Positions 17,412 to 26,687 of a DNA stretch of 64,000 bases are shown here, piece after piece. The notes beneath the pieces were generated by a model. It was not told where the DNA came from. It worked only from the letters and a program-made list of their open reading frames with translations, and searched no databases. Source of the DNA: an uncultured Fodinibius sp. GTDB taxonomy: Bacteria; Bacteroidota; Rhodothermia; Balneolales; Balneolaceae. Numbering within the stretch: position 1 is the stretch's first letter; every line of letters begins with the position of its first letter. The stretch is taken from assembly GCA_913057775.1 (NCBI GenBank), contig CAJXOG010000007.1, positions 108,764 to 172,763 on the forward strand, read 5' to 3'. Made by a program: the position numbers and the translations under genes.

Positions 17412-18347
17412 TTAATGCTCATTAAGGAGTTGCTTTGTCTTCTTTTTATCTTCTTTTAATTGATCAATCAATTCTTCTTTACCGCTAAATTTTTTCTCAT
17501 TTCTTATGCGCTTAAAAAATCGTACCTGTACTTCCTTGCCATAAATATCCATCTCAAAATCAAACAAGTGCACTTCCAGCGTCTCCTGCTCCCCATCAAA
17601 TGTCGGACGGGTGCCAATATTCATCATCCCATCAAACCAGCCACCATTGATACGGACCTTTACGGCATACACCCCTTCTTTGGGGATAATCTTATTTATA
17701 TGCTCCGGCTTTATGTTCGCGGTTGGAAAACCAATTTCTTTTCCTCTTTTATCACCATGCACTACCGTTCCGTTTAGACGATACGGCCGCTGCAAAAAAT
17801 TTGTAGCCTGTTCAACATTTCCATCTTCACTAATGGCGTTTCTGATAGCAGTGCTGCTTACTGTTTTTTCTCCTACTTCATGTTTGGATACTACGTAGGA
17901 ATCGAAATCAAGCTCAGCCCCAAGTTTTTCAATGGTTTCGATGGTTCCCTCCCTGTTTCGCCCAAAATGATGATCGTAACCGATAACAAATTCACTAACG
18001 CCAATTTTTTTATGGATAATATCACGAATAAACTCCTCCGAGCTCAATAAAGAAAAATCGCGATCGAACGGGATTACAATCATCCGGTCAATACCAAGCT
18101 CTTCAAGAATTTCGCAACGCTCCTCCAACGTAGTCAATAGCTTGATGCCATCTTCACCGGGATTGATAATATTTCTTGGATGAGGATCGAACGTAACCAA
18201 AACACTGCGAGCTCCTTTTTCTTCGGCCTTGGCTACAACTGTATCAATAATAGCCCGATGGCCGGCATGGACTCCGTCAAATGTTCCTACCGTTAAAACA
18301 GTGTTATCTTCGCGTTCAACGTTTTCTAAAAAAACAAGTTCAGACAT
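17412..18347 (-). CDS. ribF: Bifunctional riboflavin kinase / FAD synthetase
   Basis: A 311-residue enzyme that phosphorylates riboflavin to FMN and adenylates FMN to FAD. The N-terminal nucleotidyltransferase domain shows TFDGVHAGHR (about 23-32, the HxGH site) and GYDHHFGRNREG; the C-terminal kinase domain shows GEIGFPTAN-type sequence (KEIGFPTANI), NIGTRPTFDG and EVHLFDF. Length is standard. It closes the rimP-to-ribF run of genes, following truB by 26 bp. Confidence 0.97.
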   Translation of the reverse strand: MSELVFLENVEREDNTVLTVGTFDGVHAGHRAIIDTVVAKAEEKGARSVLVTFDPHPRNIINPGEDGIKLLTTLEERCEILEELGIDRMIVIPFDRDFSLLSSEEFIRDIIHKKIGVSEFVIGYDHHFGRNREGTIETIEKLGAELDFDSYVVSKHEVGEKTVSSTAIRNAISEDGNVEQATNFLQRPYRLNGTVVHGDKRGKEIGFPTANIKPEHINKIIPKEGVYAVKVRINGGWFDGMMNIGTRPTFDGEQETLEVHLFDFEMDIYGKEVQVRFFKRIRNEKKFSGKEELIDQLKEDKKKTKQLLNEH

Positions 18348-18373
18348 TGGTATTATAAATTTGATGCCTTCAA

Positions 18374-19135
18374 TTAAAGGAGTTCAATATTTGATGCATA
18401 ATCATTTATCGAAAAAATCTGTTCCATCTTTCCAACCGTTAATGCGTCTTCATTTTTATATTTGCCAATAGCAGTTCGTTGCAAGCCGGTTAAATGTCCA
18501 ACTGTTGCTAATGAGTTTGCAAGATCATCAGCAAGCGTACGAATATAAGTCCCTTTACTACACTTTATATATAACTCCAACCGTGGCAAATTGCATTCCA
18601 ATATTTTTGTTTCTTCGATAATTACCTGCCTCGGCTTTCGCTTAACCTCTTTTCCTTTTCGCGCCAATTTGTAAAGCGGGTCACCTTCATGCTTCAGTGC
18701 TGAATACATGGGCGGTATCTGGACAATTAATCCTGAAAACTCTTTATCTAATGTTTTCTGTATGCTATTCTTGGATAGGTGATTAAAAGAAGCGCGTTTT
18801 TCTGGTGTTGTTTCTGCATCCAAGCTGGGCGTTGATGAGCCGAAAGAAATTTCGGCTATATATTCTTTATCGGCCTCCTGAAAAGCTGAAACCGTTCGCG
18901 TACCATCACCGCAGCATAGAATAAGCAATCCTGTTGCCATTGGGTCAAGCGTACCTGCATGACCTATTTTTCGAATGTCTGTGCATTTACGTAAAAACTT
19001 TACAACCTGGAAGCTACTCCACCTCTTAGGTTTATTAATAAGAAAGGCGGCCCCTTGCTTATAATCAAAATCGGGATCCGGCAAATTTTGACTAGAGAAT
19101 ATTGGCAATTCTTTGAGCGGGATCGCTTTTGCCAT
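18374..19135 (-). CDS. truB: tRNA pseudouridine-55 synthase
   Basis: A 253-residue enzyme that makes the T-loop pseudouridine 55. KPKRWSSFQVV and GHAGTLDPMATGLLILCCGDGTR (catalytic Asp in TLDP) are the family motifs, with CSKGTYIRTLADDL later on. It is somewhat shorter than E. coli TruB and lacks an obvious PUA extension, as is usual for this lineage. It follows rbfA by 8 bp in the nusA-infB operon. Confidence 0.97.
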   Translation of the reverse strand: MAKAIPLKELPIFSSQNLPDPDFDYKQGAAFLINKPKRWSSFQVVKFLRKCTDIRKIGHAGTLDPMATGLLILCCGDGTRTVSAFQEADKEYIAEISFGSSTPSLDAETTPEKRASFNHLSKNSIQKTLDKEFSGLIVQIPPMYSALKHEGDPLYKLARKGKEVKRKPRQVIIEETKILECNLPRLELYIKCSKGTYIRTLADDLANSLATVGHLTGLQRTAIGKYKNEDALTVGKMEQIFSINDYASNIELL

Positions 19136-19143
19136 GAGCAGGC

Positions 19144-19524
19144 CTACTCTTCATCGTCTTCGTTAGTCTCCCGCTGCTTTCGCTCTTTCCTGATTTTCTG
19201 AAACAGCTTTTCCATCTTCTCCACATGTTCGGCTGTTTTATCATTGATGAAATGCAATTCAGGAATTCGACGCACCTGATGGCGAATCTTAGATGCTAAC
19301 TCTTTACGGATTGCCGCATTTTGTTCTTCCAGATAAGCAAAAATAGCATCCTCATCTTTACCGGGAGCATACACACTCAACAGTACCTTGGCAATAAGGA
19401 GATCAGGGGTAACATCCACTTTTGTGACCGTAATAAAGGAACCGCTTTGTTGGTAACTCTTCTGTATGATTTTTCCAAGATCACGCTTTATTACTGCACT
19501 AAGCCGCTCTGTACGAATACTCAT
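19144..19524 (-). CDS. rbfA: Ribosome-binding factor A
   Basis: A 126-residue KH-fold protein that aids 16S 5'-end maturation and cold adaptation. It starts IRTERLSAVIKRDLGKII, contains VTKVDVTPDLLIAKVLLSV and the RHQVRRIPELHFINDKTAEH stretch, all typical. The C-terminus is a charged tail ending in acidic residues. It lies between infB and truB with gaps of 23 and 8 bp, so it is certainly part of the same operon. Confidence 0.96.
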   Translation of the reverse strand: MSIRTERLSAVIKRDLGKIIQKSYQQSGSFITVTKVDVTPDLLIAKVLLSVYAPGKDEDAIFAYLEEQNAAIRKELASKIRHQVRRIPELHFINDKTAEHVEKMEKLFQKIRKERKQRETNEDDEE

Positions 19525-19547
19525 AATCCTAACTTACAATTAAAGCG

Positions 19548-22424
19548 TTAGTCTTCATCGCTTTTTACATCTTCGAGACTTCGGCGTTCCTCAACAACCT
19601 CATAGTTCTCTATGACGTCACCAACTTTGATATCATTATAGTTCACAATACTGATACCGCATTCGTACCCACTCTTCACTTCTTTAACGTCATCCTTAAA
19701 GCGTTTCAGAGCATCGATTTCCCCGTCATAGATCACAACTCCGTCGCGGACTACACGGACCGGGTTATTGCGATTAATCTTACCGTCAGTTACATAACAT
19801 CCGGCAATGGTACCTACTTTAGAAACCTTGAAGATTTCTCTCACTTCAGCATTGCCATAAAGTCGCTCACTTATCTCAGGTGAGAGCATACCTTCCATCG
19901 CATCCTTAACCTCATCAACAGCATCATAAATAACGCTAAATAGACGGATATCAATCTCTTCCTCTTCGGCTACTTTACGCGCATTGGAAGTCGGACGCAC
20001 CTGGAAACCGATGATAATTGCTTCCGAAGCAGAGGCAAGCAGCACATCTGATTCAGTAATGGCTCCCGCACCGGTATGAATAATGTTCACAGAAACCTCC
20101 TCGTTACTTAGTTTCTGCAACGACCCGGAAAGTGCTTCAATTGAGCCATCAACATCGGCCTTAATAATAAGGTTGAGGTCTTCAATCTCACCAAGTGCAA
20201 GACGACGTGAAAGGTCATCCAGACTCATATGCTTGGATTGACGCAGCTCTTGCTCGCGCTTAATCTGCTGTCGCTGATTGGCAATTTCTTTGGCCTTTTT
20301 CTCGTCATCCAAAGCAACCAGCTTGTCACCAGCTTGTGGAATATCATCAAAACCGGTTAGCTGCAATGGCGTAGAAGGACCAGCTGATTCAATCCGATCT
20401 CCATGCTCGTTCTCCATCGCACGCACTCGACCAAAGCAAGGTCCGGCTACAAATGGATCACCAACTTCAAGCGTACCATTCTGCACAAGAATATTAGAAA
20501 CAATACCTTTTCCTTTGTCAACACGAGCCTCAAGGACCACTCCATCAGCATTTCGATTGGGGTTGGCTTTCAGCTCCATCAACTCAGCCTCAATAAGAAC
20601 CTTCTCAAGTAGTTCAGGAATACCGTCTCCCGTCTTAGCAGAAACTTCTGCAACCTGATTCGTACCACCGTACTCTTCAACAATTACATCATGCTCGGCA
20701 AGCTGCTGCTTAATCTTATCGGGATTAGCACCGGGCTTATCCATCTTATTAATCGCAACAATGATAGAGACCCCGGCTGCTTTAGCGTGATTAATCGCCT
20801 CAATCGTTTGCGGCATCACTGCATCATCAGCTGCAACCACAAGAATGACAATATCTGTTGCCTGTGCACCACGCGAACGCATCGCAGTAAAGGCTTCGTG
20901 ACCCGGCGTATCAAGAAACGTAATAGGTCGCCCGTCATCAGTCGTTACCTCATAGGCACCAACGTGCTGGGTAATACCACCAGCCTCGCCTTCAGCAACC
21001 TGTGATTTGCGAATATAATCAAGCAGAGAAGTTTTACCGTGATCAACGTGACCCATTACCGTAATAATAGGAGCACGAGGTTCAAGATCCTCGGGATCAT
21101 CTTCTTCCAATTCAATTTCTTCAATAGCGTCATCAGCATCAACAAATTCAACTTCGTAGCCGTATTCTTCAGCCACAAGCTCAATTGTGCTGGCGTCCAA
21201 TCGTTGATTGATAGACACCATCATGCCGAGATCCATGCAGGTCGTAATCACATCATTGGCTTTAACGTCCATTAACTCAGCCAAATCACTGACTGTAATG
21301 AACTCAGTAGCTTCAATAATTTCATCTTCAAGCTCTTCGAGCTCTTGCTGCAGCTGCTCTTCCTCCTCACGTTCCTCCTTTCGCTGGCGGCGTCGCTTCT
21401 GACGCTTACTGCCAACCGTCTCAGACGACTGCATTTTCTGCAGTGTCTCTTTCATTTTTTGTTCTACATCTTCCTCATCAACCCGACTTCCGCGCTTACG
21501 TCGCTTCTTCTTACCCTTCTTCTTACCCTTCTTTTTACTCTTCTTCTTATCGCGCTTGGCCGACTTGCTATTTGATCCGTCCTCATCTTCTTCTTGTCGA
21601 TCTTTTTTACGCTTGCGCTTTTTACGTCGCTTAGGTTTACTTTCATCAACTTTAACCTTTCCAACAACCTTTGTTCCCTTCAATCGACCAGCATGACCCC
21701 GAATTACACCCTGCTCTTGTTCTTCATCATCTTCGTCCTCATCCTCCTCTTCTTCATGGTCATCTTCGTCCTCGTCTTCAACCTCTTCATCTTCCTCGGA
21801 GTCATCTTCTTCCTCTTCAATATCTTCGTCTTCAGGCTCCTCTTCAGAAACATCCTCTTCTTCATCCGGGTCTTCAGTAACTTCTTTTTCTTCTGCTTCT
21901 ACCGTTTCCTCAGGTTCTTCAACTTCTTCTTCAATCTGAGCTTCCTCCTCTGAATCATCTTCAGACTCAACTTTTACATCTTCTTCCTCAGGCTCATCTA
22001 CTTCTTCAACCTGATCTTCTTCAGATGACTCAACTTTTTCGGGTTCTTCTTCAACCTCTTCTTCAGGCTGTTCCTCATCTTTTGGCTTGATACCTTCTAT
22101 TTCTTCCTCTTCCTGAGGTTCAATCGGCAAATCCTCATCTTCAAGGGGTTCCAGATAATCCTCAACAGAAACACTTTGATTACGGCTGGCACGAATTTGA
22201 TTTCGACGATTTTCATACTCCTCCTTCGCCTTCTCATGCTCCTTACTTTTTTCTTTATCAACACCATAAACCTCTTCCAGCGCCTCGTACATTTCGGGCG
22301 TTATCTTGGAATTTGGCTTATTGTCAATATCAAAGCCCTCACCTGATAACGAATCTACTATAGAAGTTGTAGAGACGTTAAATTCAGATGCAACTTTGAA
22401 TAATCTTCTTGTCTTCTTGGACAT
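19548..22424 (-). CDS. infB: Translation initiation factor IF-2
   Basis: A 958-residue GTPase that brings initiator tRNA to the ribosome. The GTPase core starts near residue 452 with [17 protein letters not shown], then [12 protein letters not shown] and [10 protein letters not shown]; the EF-Tu-like domain 2 and C-terminal domains C1 and C2 follow. The N-terminal half is unusual in charge: a long Glu/Asp-rich stretch (about 75-245) is followed by an Arg/Lys-rich stretch (about 258-330). A short IF2-N module is at the extreme N-terminus. It lies between nusA and rbfA. Confidence 0.98.
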   Translation of the reverse strand: MSKKTRRLFKVASEFNVSTTSIVDSLSGEGFDIDNKPNSKITPEMYEALEEVYGVDKEKSKEHEKAKEEYENRRNQIRASRNQSVSVEDYLEPLEDEDLPIEPQEEEEIEGIKPKDEEQPEEEVEEEPEKVESSEEDQVEEVDEPEEEDVKVESEDDSEEEAQIEEEVEEPEETVEAEEKEVTEDPDEEEDVSEEEPEDEDIEEEEDDSEEDEEVEDEDEDDHEEEEDEDEDDEEQEQGVIRGHAGRLKGTKVVGKVKVDESKPKRRKKRKRKKDRQEEDEDGSNSKSAKRDKKKSKKKGKKKGKKKRRKRGSRVDEEDVEQKMKETLQKMQSSETVGSKRQKRRRQRKEEREEEEQLQQELEELEDEIIEATEFITVSDLAELMDVKANDVITTCMDLGMMVSINQRLDASTIELVAEEYGYEVEFVDADDAIEEIELEEDDPEDLEPRAPIITVMGHVDHGKTSLLDYIRKSQVAEGEAGGITQHVGAYEVTTDDGRPITFLDTPGHEAFTAMRSRGAQATDIVILVVAADDAVMPQTIEAINHAKAAGVSIIVAINKMDKPGANPDKIKQQLAEHDVIVEEYGGTNQVAEVSAKTGDGIPELLEKVLIEAELMELKANPNRNADGVVLEARVDKGKGIVSNILVQNGTLEVGDPFVAGPCFGRVRAMENEHGDRIESAGPSTPLQLTGFDDIPQAGDKLVALDDEKKAKEIANQRQQIKREQELRQSKHMSLDDLSRRLALGEIEDLNLIIKADVDGSIEALSGSLQKLSNEEVSVNIIHTGAGAITESDVLLASASEAIIIGFQVRPTSNARKVAEEEEIDIRLFSVIYDAVDEVKDAMEGMLSPEISERLYGNAEVREIFKVSKVGTIAGCYVTDGKINRNNPVRVVRDGVVIYDGEIDALKRFKDDVKEVKSGYECGISIVNYNDIKVGDVIENYEVVEERRSLEDVKSDED

Positions 22425-22524
22425 ATATATTTGTTTCTGAAAAAGTACGTTCGTTATTATCTGTTACACTAATTGGGAACCTTTAGTATAAGGTAAAACA
22501 GGATTCTTGGAAATGTAAGTTCAA

Positions 22525-23778
22525 TTATTCTTCATCATCAAATTCATATGCGATAATATCGATGATGCGCTCGGCTTCATCTTCGCTAATTTTACCTTCT
22601 GTCCGCCGAACGATCTCCTCCTCATCCAGTTCTAAAACTTGTCTTGCCGTATCACAGCCAATCTCGTGGAGTGTTTCAATAACATCAGGGCCGAAATCAA
22701 TTTCAAACTCACCCAGATCGATATCGTCCTCTTCTTCCACTTCACGATAAACATCAATTTCACAATTGGTGAGTTTTGAAGCCAGGCGAATATTTACACC
22801 GCCCTTACCGATAGCTTTTGAAACCTCATCAGCCGGTACCAACACTTTAGCATGTTCACCGTCATCACTCAATTCAACACTTAAAACTTTTGCCGGCTGC
22901 AGTGCTCGCTTTATAAACTCATGTTTGTCATCGGTGTAATTGATAACATCAATATTTTCGTTCTGCAGCTCGCGAACAATAGCATGAATACGAACTCCTT
23001 TCATACCAACACATGCTCCAACAGGATCTACACGCTCATCATGCGAAATCACTGCTACCTTTGATCGATCGCCGGGTTCACGGGCAATGCGTTCGAGATC
23101 AATAATACCATCAAAAACCTCGGGAATTTCATTTTCAAACAACCGCTCCAAAAATAATGGGGACGTTCGCGAAATTATAACCGACGGATTTCCATGATGT
23201 CGTTTTACTTCTTTTACAACAGCGCGGATGGTATCTCCCTTATGGTAACGATCTTTGTAAATCTGTTCATCTTTGGGAAGGGTAAGTTCTACGCCATTAT
23301 GGTTCACTAGCATTTCATGGTTGCGGATCTGGTATACATCACCCAGAACTATTTCTCCGACACGGTCAGAATACTCTTCAAATACATTATCCTTCTCAAT
23401 TTCGCGTATACGCTGAGCCAATTGCTGTCGGGCCATCATTACGGCGCGACGGCCAAAATCACGGATGTCAAGTTCTTGGGCAAATTCATCGTAGAGTTCA
23501 AGTTCAGGATCGTGTTCCTGTGCTTCTTCCAACGTAATTTCCTGCACTTCATCCGTAAGCTCCTCTTCCGGAACAACTTCACGAATATGGAGAATCTGAA
23601 CTTCACCACGATCAGCATTCAAAATAACTTCAAAAGCCTCATCAGAACCATATTTTTTGCGAATCATGGTTCGAAAAACATCTTCAAGGATAGAAAGAAG
23701 AAGATCCTTATCAATATCTTTGTCTTTGGCAATCTCAGCGAAAGATTGAATAATTTGTTTTGAAATATCGTTTGACAT
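22525..23778 (-). CDS. nusA: Transcription termination/antitermination factor NusA
   Basis: A 417-residue RNA-polymerase-binding factor. The N-terminal polymerase-binding domain (1-130) is followed by S1 (GEIVLGDVYQIRNHEMLV), KH1 and KH2 (RDEPACVGMKGVRI-type, here VGACVGMKGVRIHAIVREL, and AIGKGGVNIRLASKL). An acidic linker precedes a helix-hairpin-helix end (ETLHEIGCDTARQVLELDEEEI). Length is typical for the group. It is 25 bp after rimP and 100 bp before infB. Confidence 0.97.
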   Translation of the reverse strand: MSNDISKQIIQSFAEIAKDKDIDKDLLLSILEDVFRTMIRKKYGSDEAFEVILNADRGEVQILHIREVVPEEELTDEVQEITLEEAQEHDPELELYDEFAQELDIRDFGRRAVMMARQQLAQRIREIEKDNVFEEYSDRVGEIVLGDVYQIRNHEMLVNHNGVELTLPKDEQIYKDRYHKGDTIRAVVKEVKRHHGNPSVIISRTSPLFLERLFENEIPEVFDGIIDLERIAREPGDRSKVAVISHDERVDPVGACVGMKGVRIHAIVRELQNENIDVINYTDDKHEFIKRALQPAKVLSVELSDDGEHAKVLVPADEVSKAIGKGGVNIRLASKLTNCEIDVYREVEEEDDIDLGEFEIDFGPDVIETLHEIGCDTARQVLELDEEEIVRRTEGKISEDEAERIIDIIAYEFDDEE

Positions 23779-23802
23779 CAGTTAGCTCCTGTCTGCTTAA
23801 AA

Positions 23803-24264
23803 TTATTTTAATGAAGGAATTATTTTCGTCTCTACCAGGTCGTCAAATAAAATTTTCTTTGTTGATTCATCATCCATACCAACAACAACGTGATCATTAT
23901 CAACTTCTTTCAAAGTACCTTCAATCTTAATGTATTCACCGTCGTTTTTAAACTTAAACTTAGCTTTACGTCCTACATTTTTAGGATATTGACGACGATC
24001 TACCAGCGGCCGACTTAATCCCGGTGACGAAACATTAATGCGATATTTTCCGGAAAACACATCGTGCGCATCCATCAGAAAACTAAGCTCATTGCTTACT
24101 TCTGCACATTCATCCATGTTTACACCGCGATCTTCGGCATCTATAGACACCCATATTTCGGGCGTATTTCCGCCTTTAATCTCAACATCAACAAGAAAGA
24201 AATCAGTTGTTGATAACACTGATTCTGCAAGTTCTGAAATCTTATTTGTAACTTCGTTTTGCAC
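23803..24264 (-). CDS. rimP: Ribosome maturation factor RimP
   Basis: A 153-residue 30S assembly factor. The N-terminal domain contains FFLVDVEIKGG and WVSIDAEDRGVNMDECAEVS; INVSSPGLSRPLVDRRQY is the family signature, followed by the SH3-like C-terminal domain. It is the first gene of the nusA-infB operon. Its transcript leader of about 60 bases begins with a terminator-like hairpin (24286-24320). Confidence 0.95.
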   Translation of the reverse strand: MQNEVTNKISELAESVLSTTDFFLVDVEIKGGNTPEIWVSIDAEDRGVNMDECAEVSNELSFLMDAHDVFSGKYRINVSSPGLSRPLVDRRQYPKNVGRKAKFKFKNDGEYIKIEGTLKEVDNDHVVVGMDDESTKKILFDDLVETKIIPSLK

Positions 24265-24285
24265 GATTTTCTTATTTTTAGGTAC

Positions 24286-24320
24286 AAAAAAAAAGTGAGG
24301 ACCTTTCGGCGCTCACTTTT
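24286..24320 (-). terminator. Terminator-like hairpin in the rimP-nusA leader
   Basis: On the minus strand AAAAGTGAG pairs with CTCACTTTT; inside are a G-U and two C-G pairs closing a GAAA tetraloop, and nine T follow. It lies between the predicted transcription start (about 24321-24324) and the rimP ATG at 24264. No minus-strand gene ends here, so it cannot serve an upstream gene and is best read as a leader attenuator or 5'-protecting structure. Confidence 0.75.
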
Positions 24321-24327
24321 AAGCAAT

Positions 24328-24358
24328 CAAAGATACCGTTAATACGTCTAAAAAACAA
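24328..24358 (-). promoter_or_regulatory. Promoter of the rimP-nusA-infB operon
   Basis: TTG at 24358-24356, 20 bases, TATCTTTG at 24335-24328 on the minus strand: a full match to the -33/-7 pattern. Transcription should begin four to seven bases further on, right at the leader hairpin. Confidence 0.8.
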
Positions 24359-24481
24359 CTGAACTGGGAACTCTTTTCCCTTTGTTTTTATATAATGCAA
24401 AGTAACCATTAACTTTTAAATGCATTGATAAAAGTTTGCTATACTTACGATGACAAAAAATCAAAGTAAATTATTACTCAA

Positions 24482-24964
24482 ATGAGAATCGCATCTATAC
24501 TGTTAACCGTACTTTTATTACCCCTTATATTTCTCAGCTGTTCAGAACAAGAAAAAACAAAAGACAATCCAAAAAATACCGGTCGTACACTCACCTATGA
24601 AAAATCCGTTGCCTTTTTGGATACCAATGAGGATACCTTGACAACCATAGATGTTGCCATAGCAGACAACGACAAAGAGCGCAATCAGGGTTTAATGGAT
24701 GTGCGAAATATGCCCTCTGACAAAGGTATGTTATTTATTTTTGATGAAAATCAACCCCGCAGCTTTTGGATGGCTAATACTCCTCTCTCCCTGGATATTA
24801 TGTTTGTGAATGAAAGTTTTGAAATTGTACGCATCCACCAGAATGCCCAGCCCTTTTCCGAAAAAAGTTTTGAATCAGAAGAACCAGCAAAATACGTCAT
24901 CGAAACCAATGGCGGATTCTCTGTTTCGCATGACATCCAAGAAGGGACAAAAGTAAGCTTCTAA
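24482..24964 (+). CDS. DUF192-domain lipoprotein
   Basis: A 160-residue exported protein. The signal peptide MRIASILLTVLLLPLIFLSC ends in a lipobox-like LSC, so it is probably lipidated at Cys20. Residues about 45-158 are a DUF192 domain: ERNQGLMDVRNMPSDKGMLF, SFWMANTPLSLDIMFVN and the closing YVIETNGGFS are its hallmarks. The family's function is unknown. It is a single plus-strand gene divergent from rimP, convergent with fbp. Confidence 0.92.
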   Translation: MRIASILLTVLLLPLIFLSCSEQEKTKDNPKNTGRTLTYEKSVAFLDTNEDTLTTIDVAIADNDKERNQGLMDVRNMPSDKGMLFIFDENQPRSFWMANTPLSLDIMFVNESFEIVRIHQNAQPFSEKSFESEEPAKYVIETNGGFSVSHDIQEGTKVSF

Positions 24965-25017
24965 AATGGTCCCTCCCATTATTACTGTATCATTTTTTTC
25001 AAAACTGGTACAAGATC

Positions 25018-26049
25018 TTACGCTTCAATTGTTTCTTGTTTGTACTCATCAAGAAACTCCTTCACTTTCAAAACATTCTCCGTTGATCCGATAAAGATAG
25101 GCGTCCGTTGATGGATACTTTCGGGATCAATTTCTAAGATACGCCCTTCACCATCGATCGCCATTCCGCCGGCCTGCTCAATCAGAAAGCTAAGAGGATT
25201 GCATTCATACATCAGCCGCAGTTTCCCATTTGGATATTGACTACTATTGGGATAGATGAAAATACCGCCCGTAATGAGAGTTCGGTGCACATCTGCCACC
25301 ATCGAACCAATATACCGTGCCTTGTACGGCCTATTGGTATCAGGATCTTCAACCTGACAATACTTTATATACTTTTTGAGTCCTTCATCCCAAGAGTGAT
25401 AACTACCCTCATTCACGCTGTAAATTGTACCGTGATCAGGTATTTTAACATCATCATCTGATAAAATAAACTCACCAATACTGGGATCGAGGGTAAATAC
25501 CGAAACTCCTAACCCTGTTGTATATGCCATCAATGTACTTGATCCATACAACACATAGCCTGCCGCCACCTGCTGTACTCCAGATTGCAACGCATCTTCC
25601 TCACTCAGTTGATTGGTATCGGGGTTTTTTCTCATGTAAATGGAAAAAATACTTCCTATCGAGACATTAACATCGATATTTGATGATCCATCAAGCGGAT
25701 CCAGATAGACAATATATTTTCCCCCGTCGTTATCGAGTTCAACAATTCCGTCATTTTCTTCGGAAATAACCATACACGTAATTTCCGATCGATTTAAAGC
25801 CGAAATAAGTTGTTTGTCGGCAAAAAGATCCAGCTTTTTTACTTCTTCCCCATGAACATTGGTTGATCCGTCCTCTCCCAATATATTTGTAATTCCAGCC
25901 TTGTTAACCTCTCTTGAAATAATTTTCGCCGCCAGGCCAATGTCGCGAAGTAATTGAGACAGCTCTCCCGTAGCCCCCGGAAATTTATTCTGTGCCTGAA
26001 TAATATACTCTTCCAGGGTAATGACACGATTTGTTTTTCGGTGTACCAT
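25018..26049 (-). CDS. fbp: Fructose-1,6-bisphosphatase, class I
   Basis: A 343-residue gluconeogenic phosphatase converting fructose-1,6-bisphosphate to fructose-6-phosphate. The metal-binding motif LDPLDGSSNIDVNVSIG is present, with EENDG ahead of it, SMVADVHRTLITGGIFIYP in the middle and LRLMYECNPLSFLIEQAGG near the end. Length matches the class I family. It follows coaE by 26 bp on the same strand. Confidence 0.97.
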   Translation of the reverse strand: MVHRKTNRVITLEEYIIQAQNKFPGATGELSQLLRDIGLAAKIISREVNKAGITNILGEDGSTNVHGEEVKKLDLFADKQLISALNRSEITCMVISEENDGIVELDNDGGKYIVYLDPLDGSSNIDVNVSIGSIFSIYMRKNPDTNQLSEEDALQSGVQQVAAGYVLYGSSTLMAYTTGLGVSVFTLDPSIGEFILSDDDVKIPDHGTIYSVNEGSYHSWDEGLKKYIKYCQVEDPDTNRPYKARYIGSMVADVHRTLITGGIFIYPNSSQYPNGKLRLMYECNPLSFLIEQAGGMAIDGEGRILEIDPESIHQRTPIFIGSTENVLKVKEFLDEYKQETIEA

Positions 26050-26075
26050 ACCTTCCCTCTTTTGCTAATCATCAT

Positions 26076-26687
26076 TTATGATTTTTGTGTATCACGCTCA
26101 GGTAAAAAACTCTGATATATAATTTCGGCTTTCTTTTCCAGTTCCTCAAGTGTTCCATTGTTACGGATAACATAGTCAACCCGATCAGTCGCTTTTTCGA
26201 AGTTACGTTGCTTTTTCATTCGCTGCCTTATCTCTTCCTCAGAGCTGTTATCCCGCTGTTTAACACGTTCAATTCGGTGACCTTTGTCAGCTAATACCAG
26301 TACAATATAGTCCAGCGAACCGGGTTTTAAATTTTCCAATAACAAGGCAGCCTCATACACAAAAATATCGTATCCCTGTGCTTCAGCTTCCTCTATTTTT
26401 TGGGATGCAGCGGCAGGTAATTTCGGATGAACGATAGCATTCAGTTCTTTAACACGTCCTTTTTCAAATGCTTCGTTTGCTAAATGCTGGGTATTTAGTT
26501 TCCCACCTTCCAAAAATGATTCCGATCCAAAACTATCAATCAGCTGCTTTTTGACTTCGGCATCGGTTACCATCACCTCTTTGGCAAGATCATCAGCATT
26601 AAGCACAAAAGCCCCCAACCCTGCCCATACTTCACAGACCGTGGACTTGCCACTGCCAATACCTCCGGTAATGCCTATAGTAATCAT
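26076..26687 (-). CDS. coaE: Dephospho-CoA kinase
   Basis: A 203-residue P-loop kinase that phosphorylates the ribose 3'-OH of dephospho-CoA, the last step to CoA. The Walker A GITGGIGSGKST is at the N-terminus, followed by LNADDLAKEV, and VYEAALLLE in the middle, with RVKQRDNSSEEEIRQRMKKQ as the lid. Its ATG overlaps the prfB stop by one base (TAATG), so the two are translationally linked. Confidence 0.96.
   Translation of the reverse strand: MITIGITGGIGSGKSTVCEVWAGLGAFVLNADDLAKEVMVTDAEVKKQLIDSFGSESFLEGGKLNTQHLANEAFEKGRVKELNAIVHPKLPAAASQKIEEAEAQGYDIFVYEAALLLENLKPGSLDYIVLVLADKGHRIERVKQRDNSSEEEIRQRMKKQRNFEKATDRVDYVIRNNGTLEELEKKAEIIYQSFLPERDTQKS

Noticed and set aside
21594..21953. Several open plus-strand frames inside infB
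   Set aside because: They arise from the Glu/Asp-rich coding repeats read backwards (Phe/Leu/Ser-rich) and are not genes.
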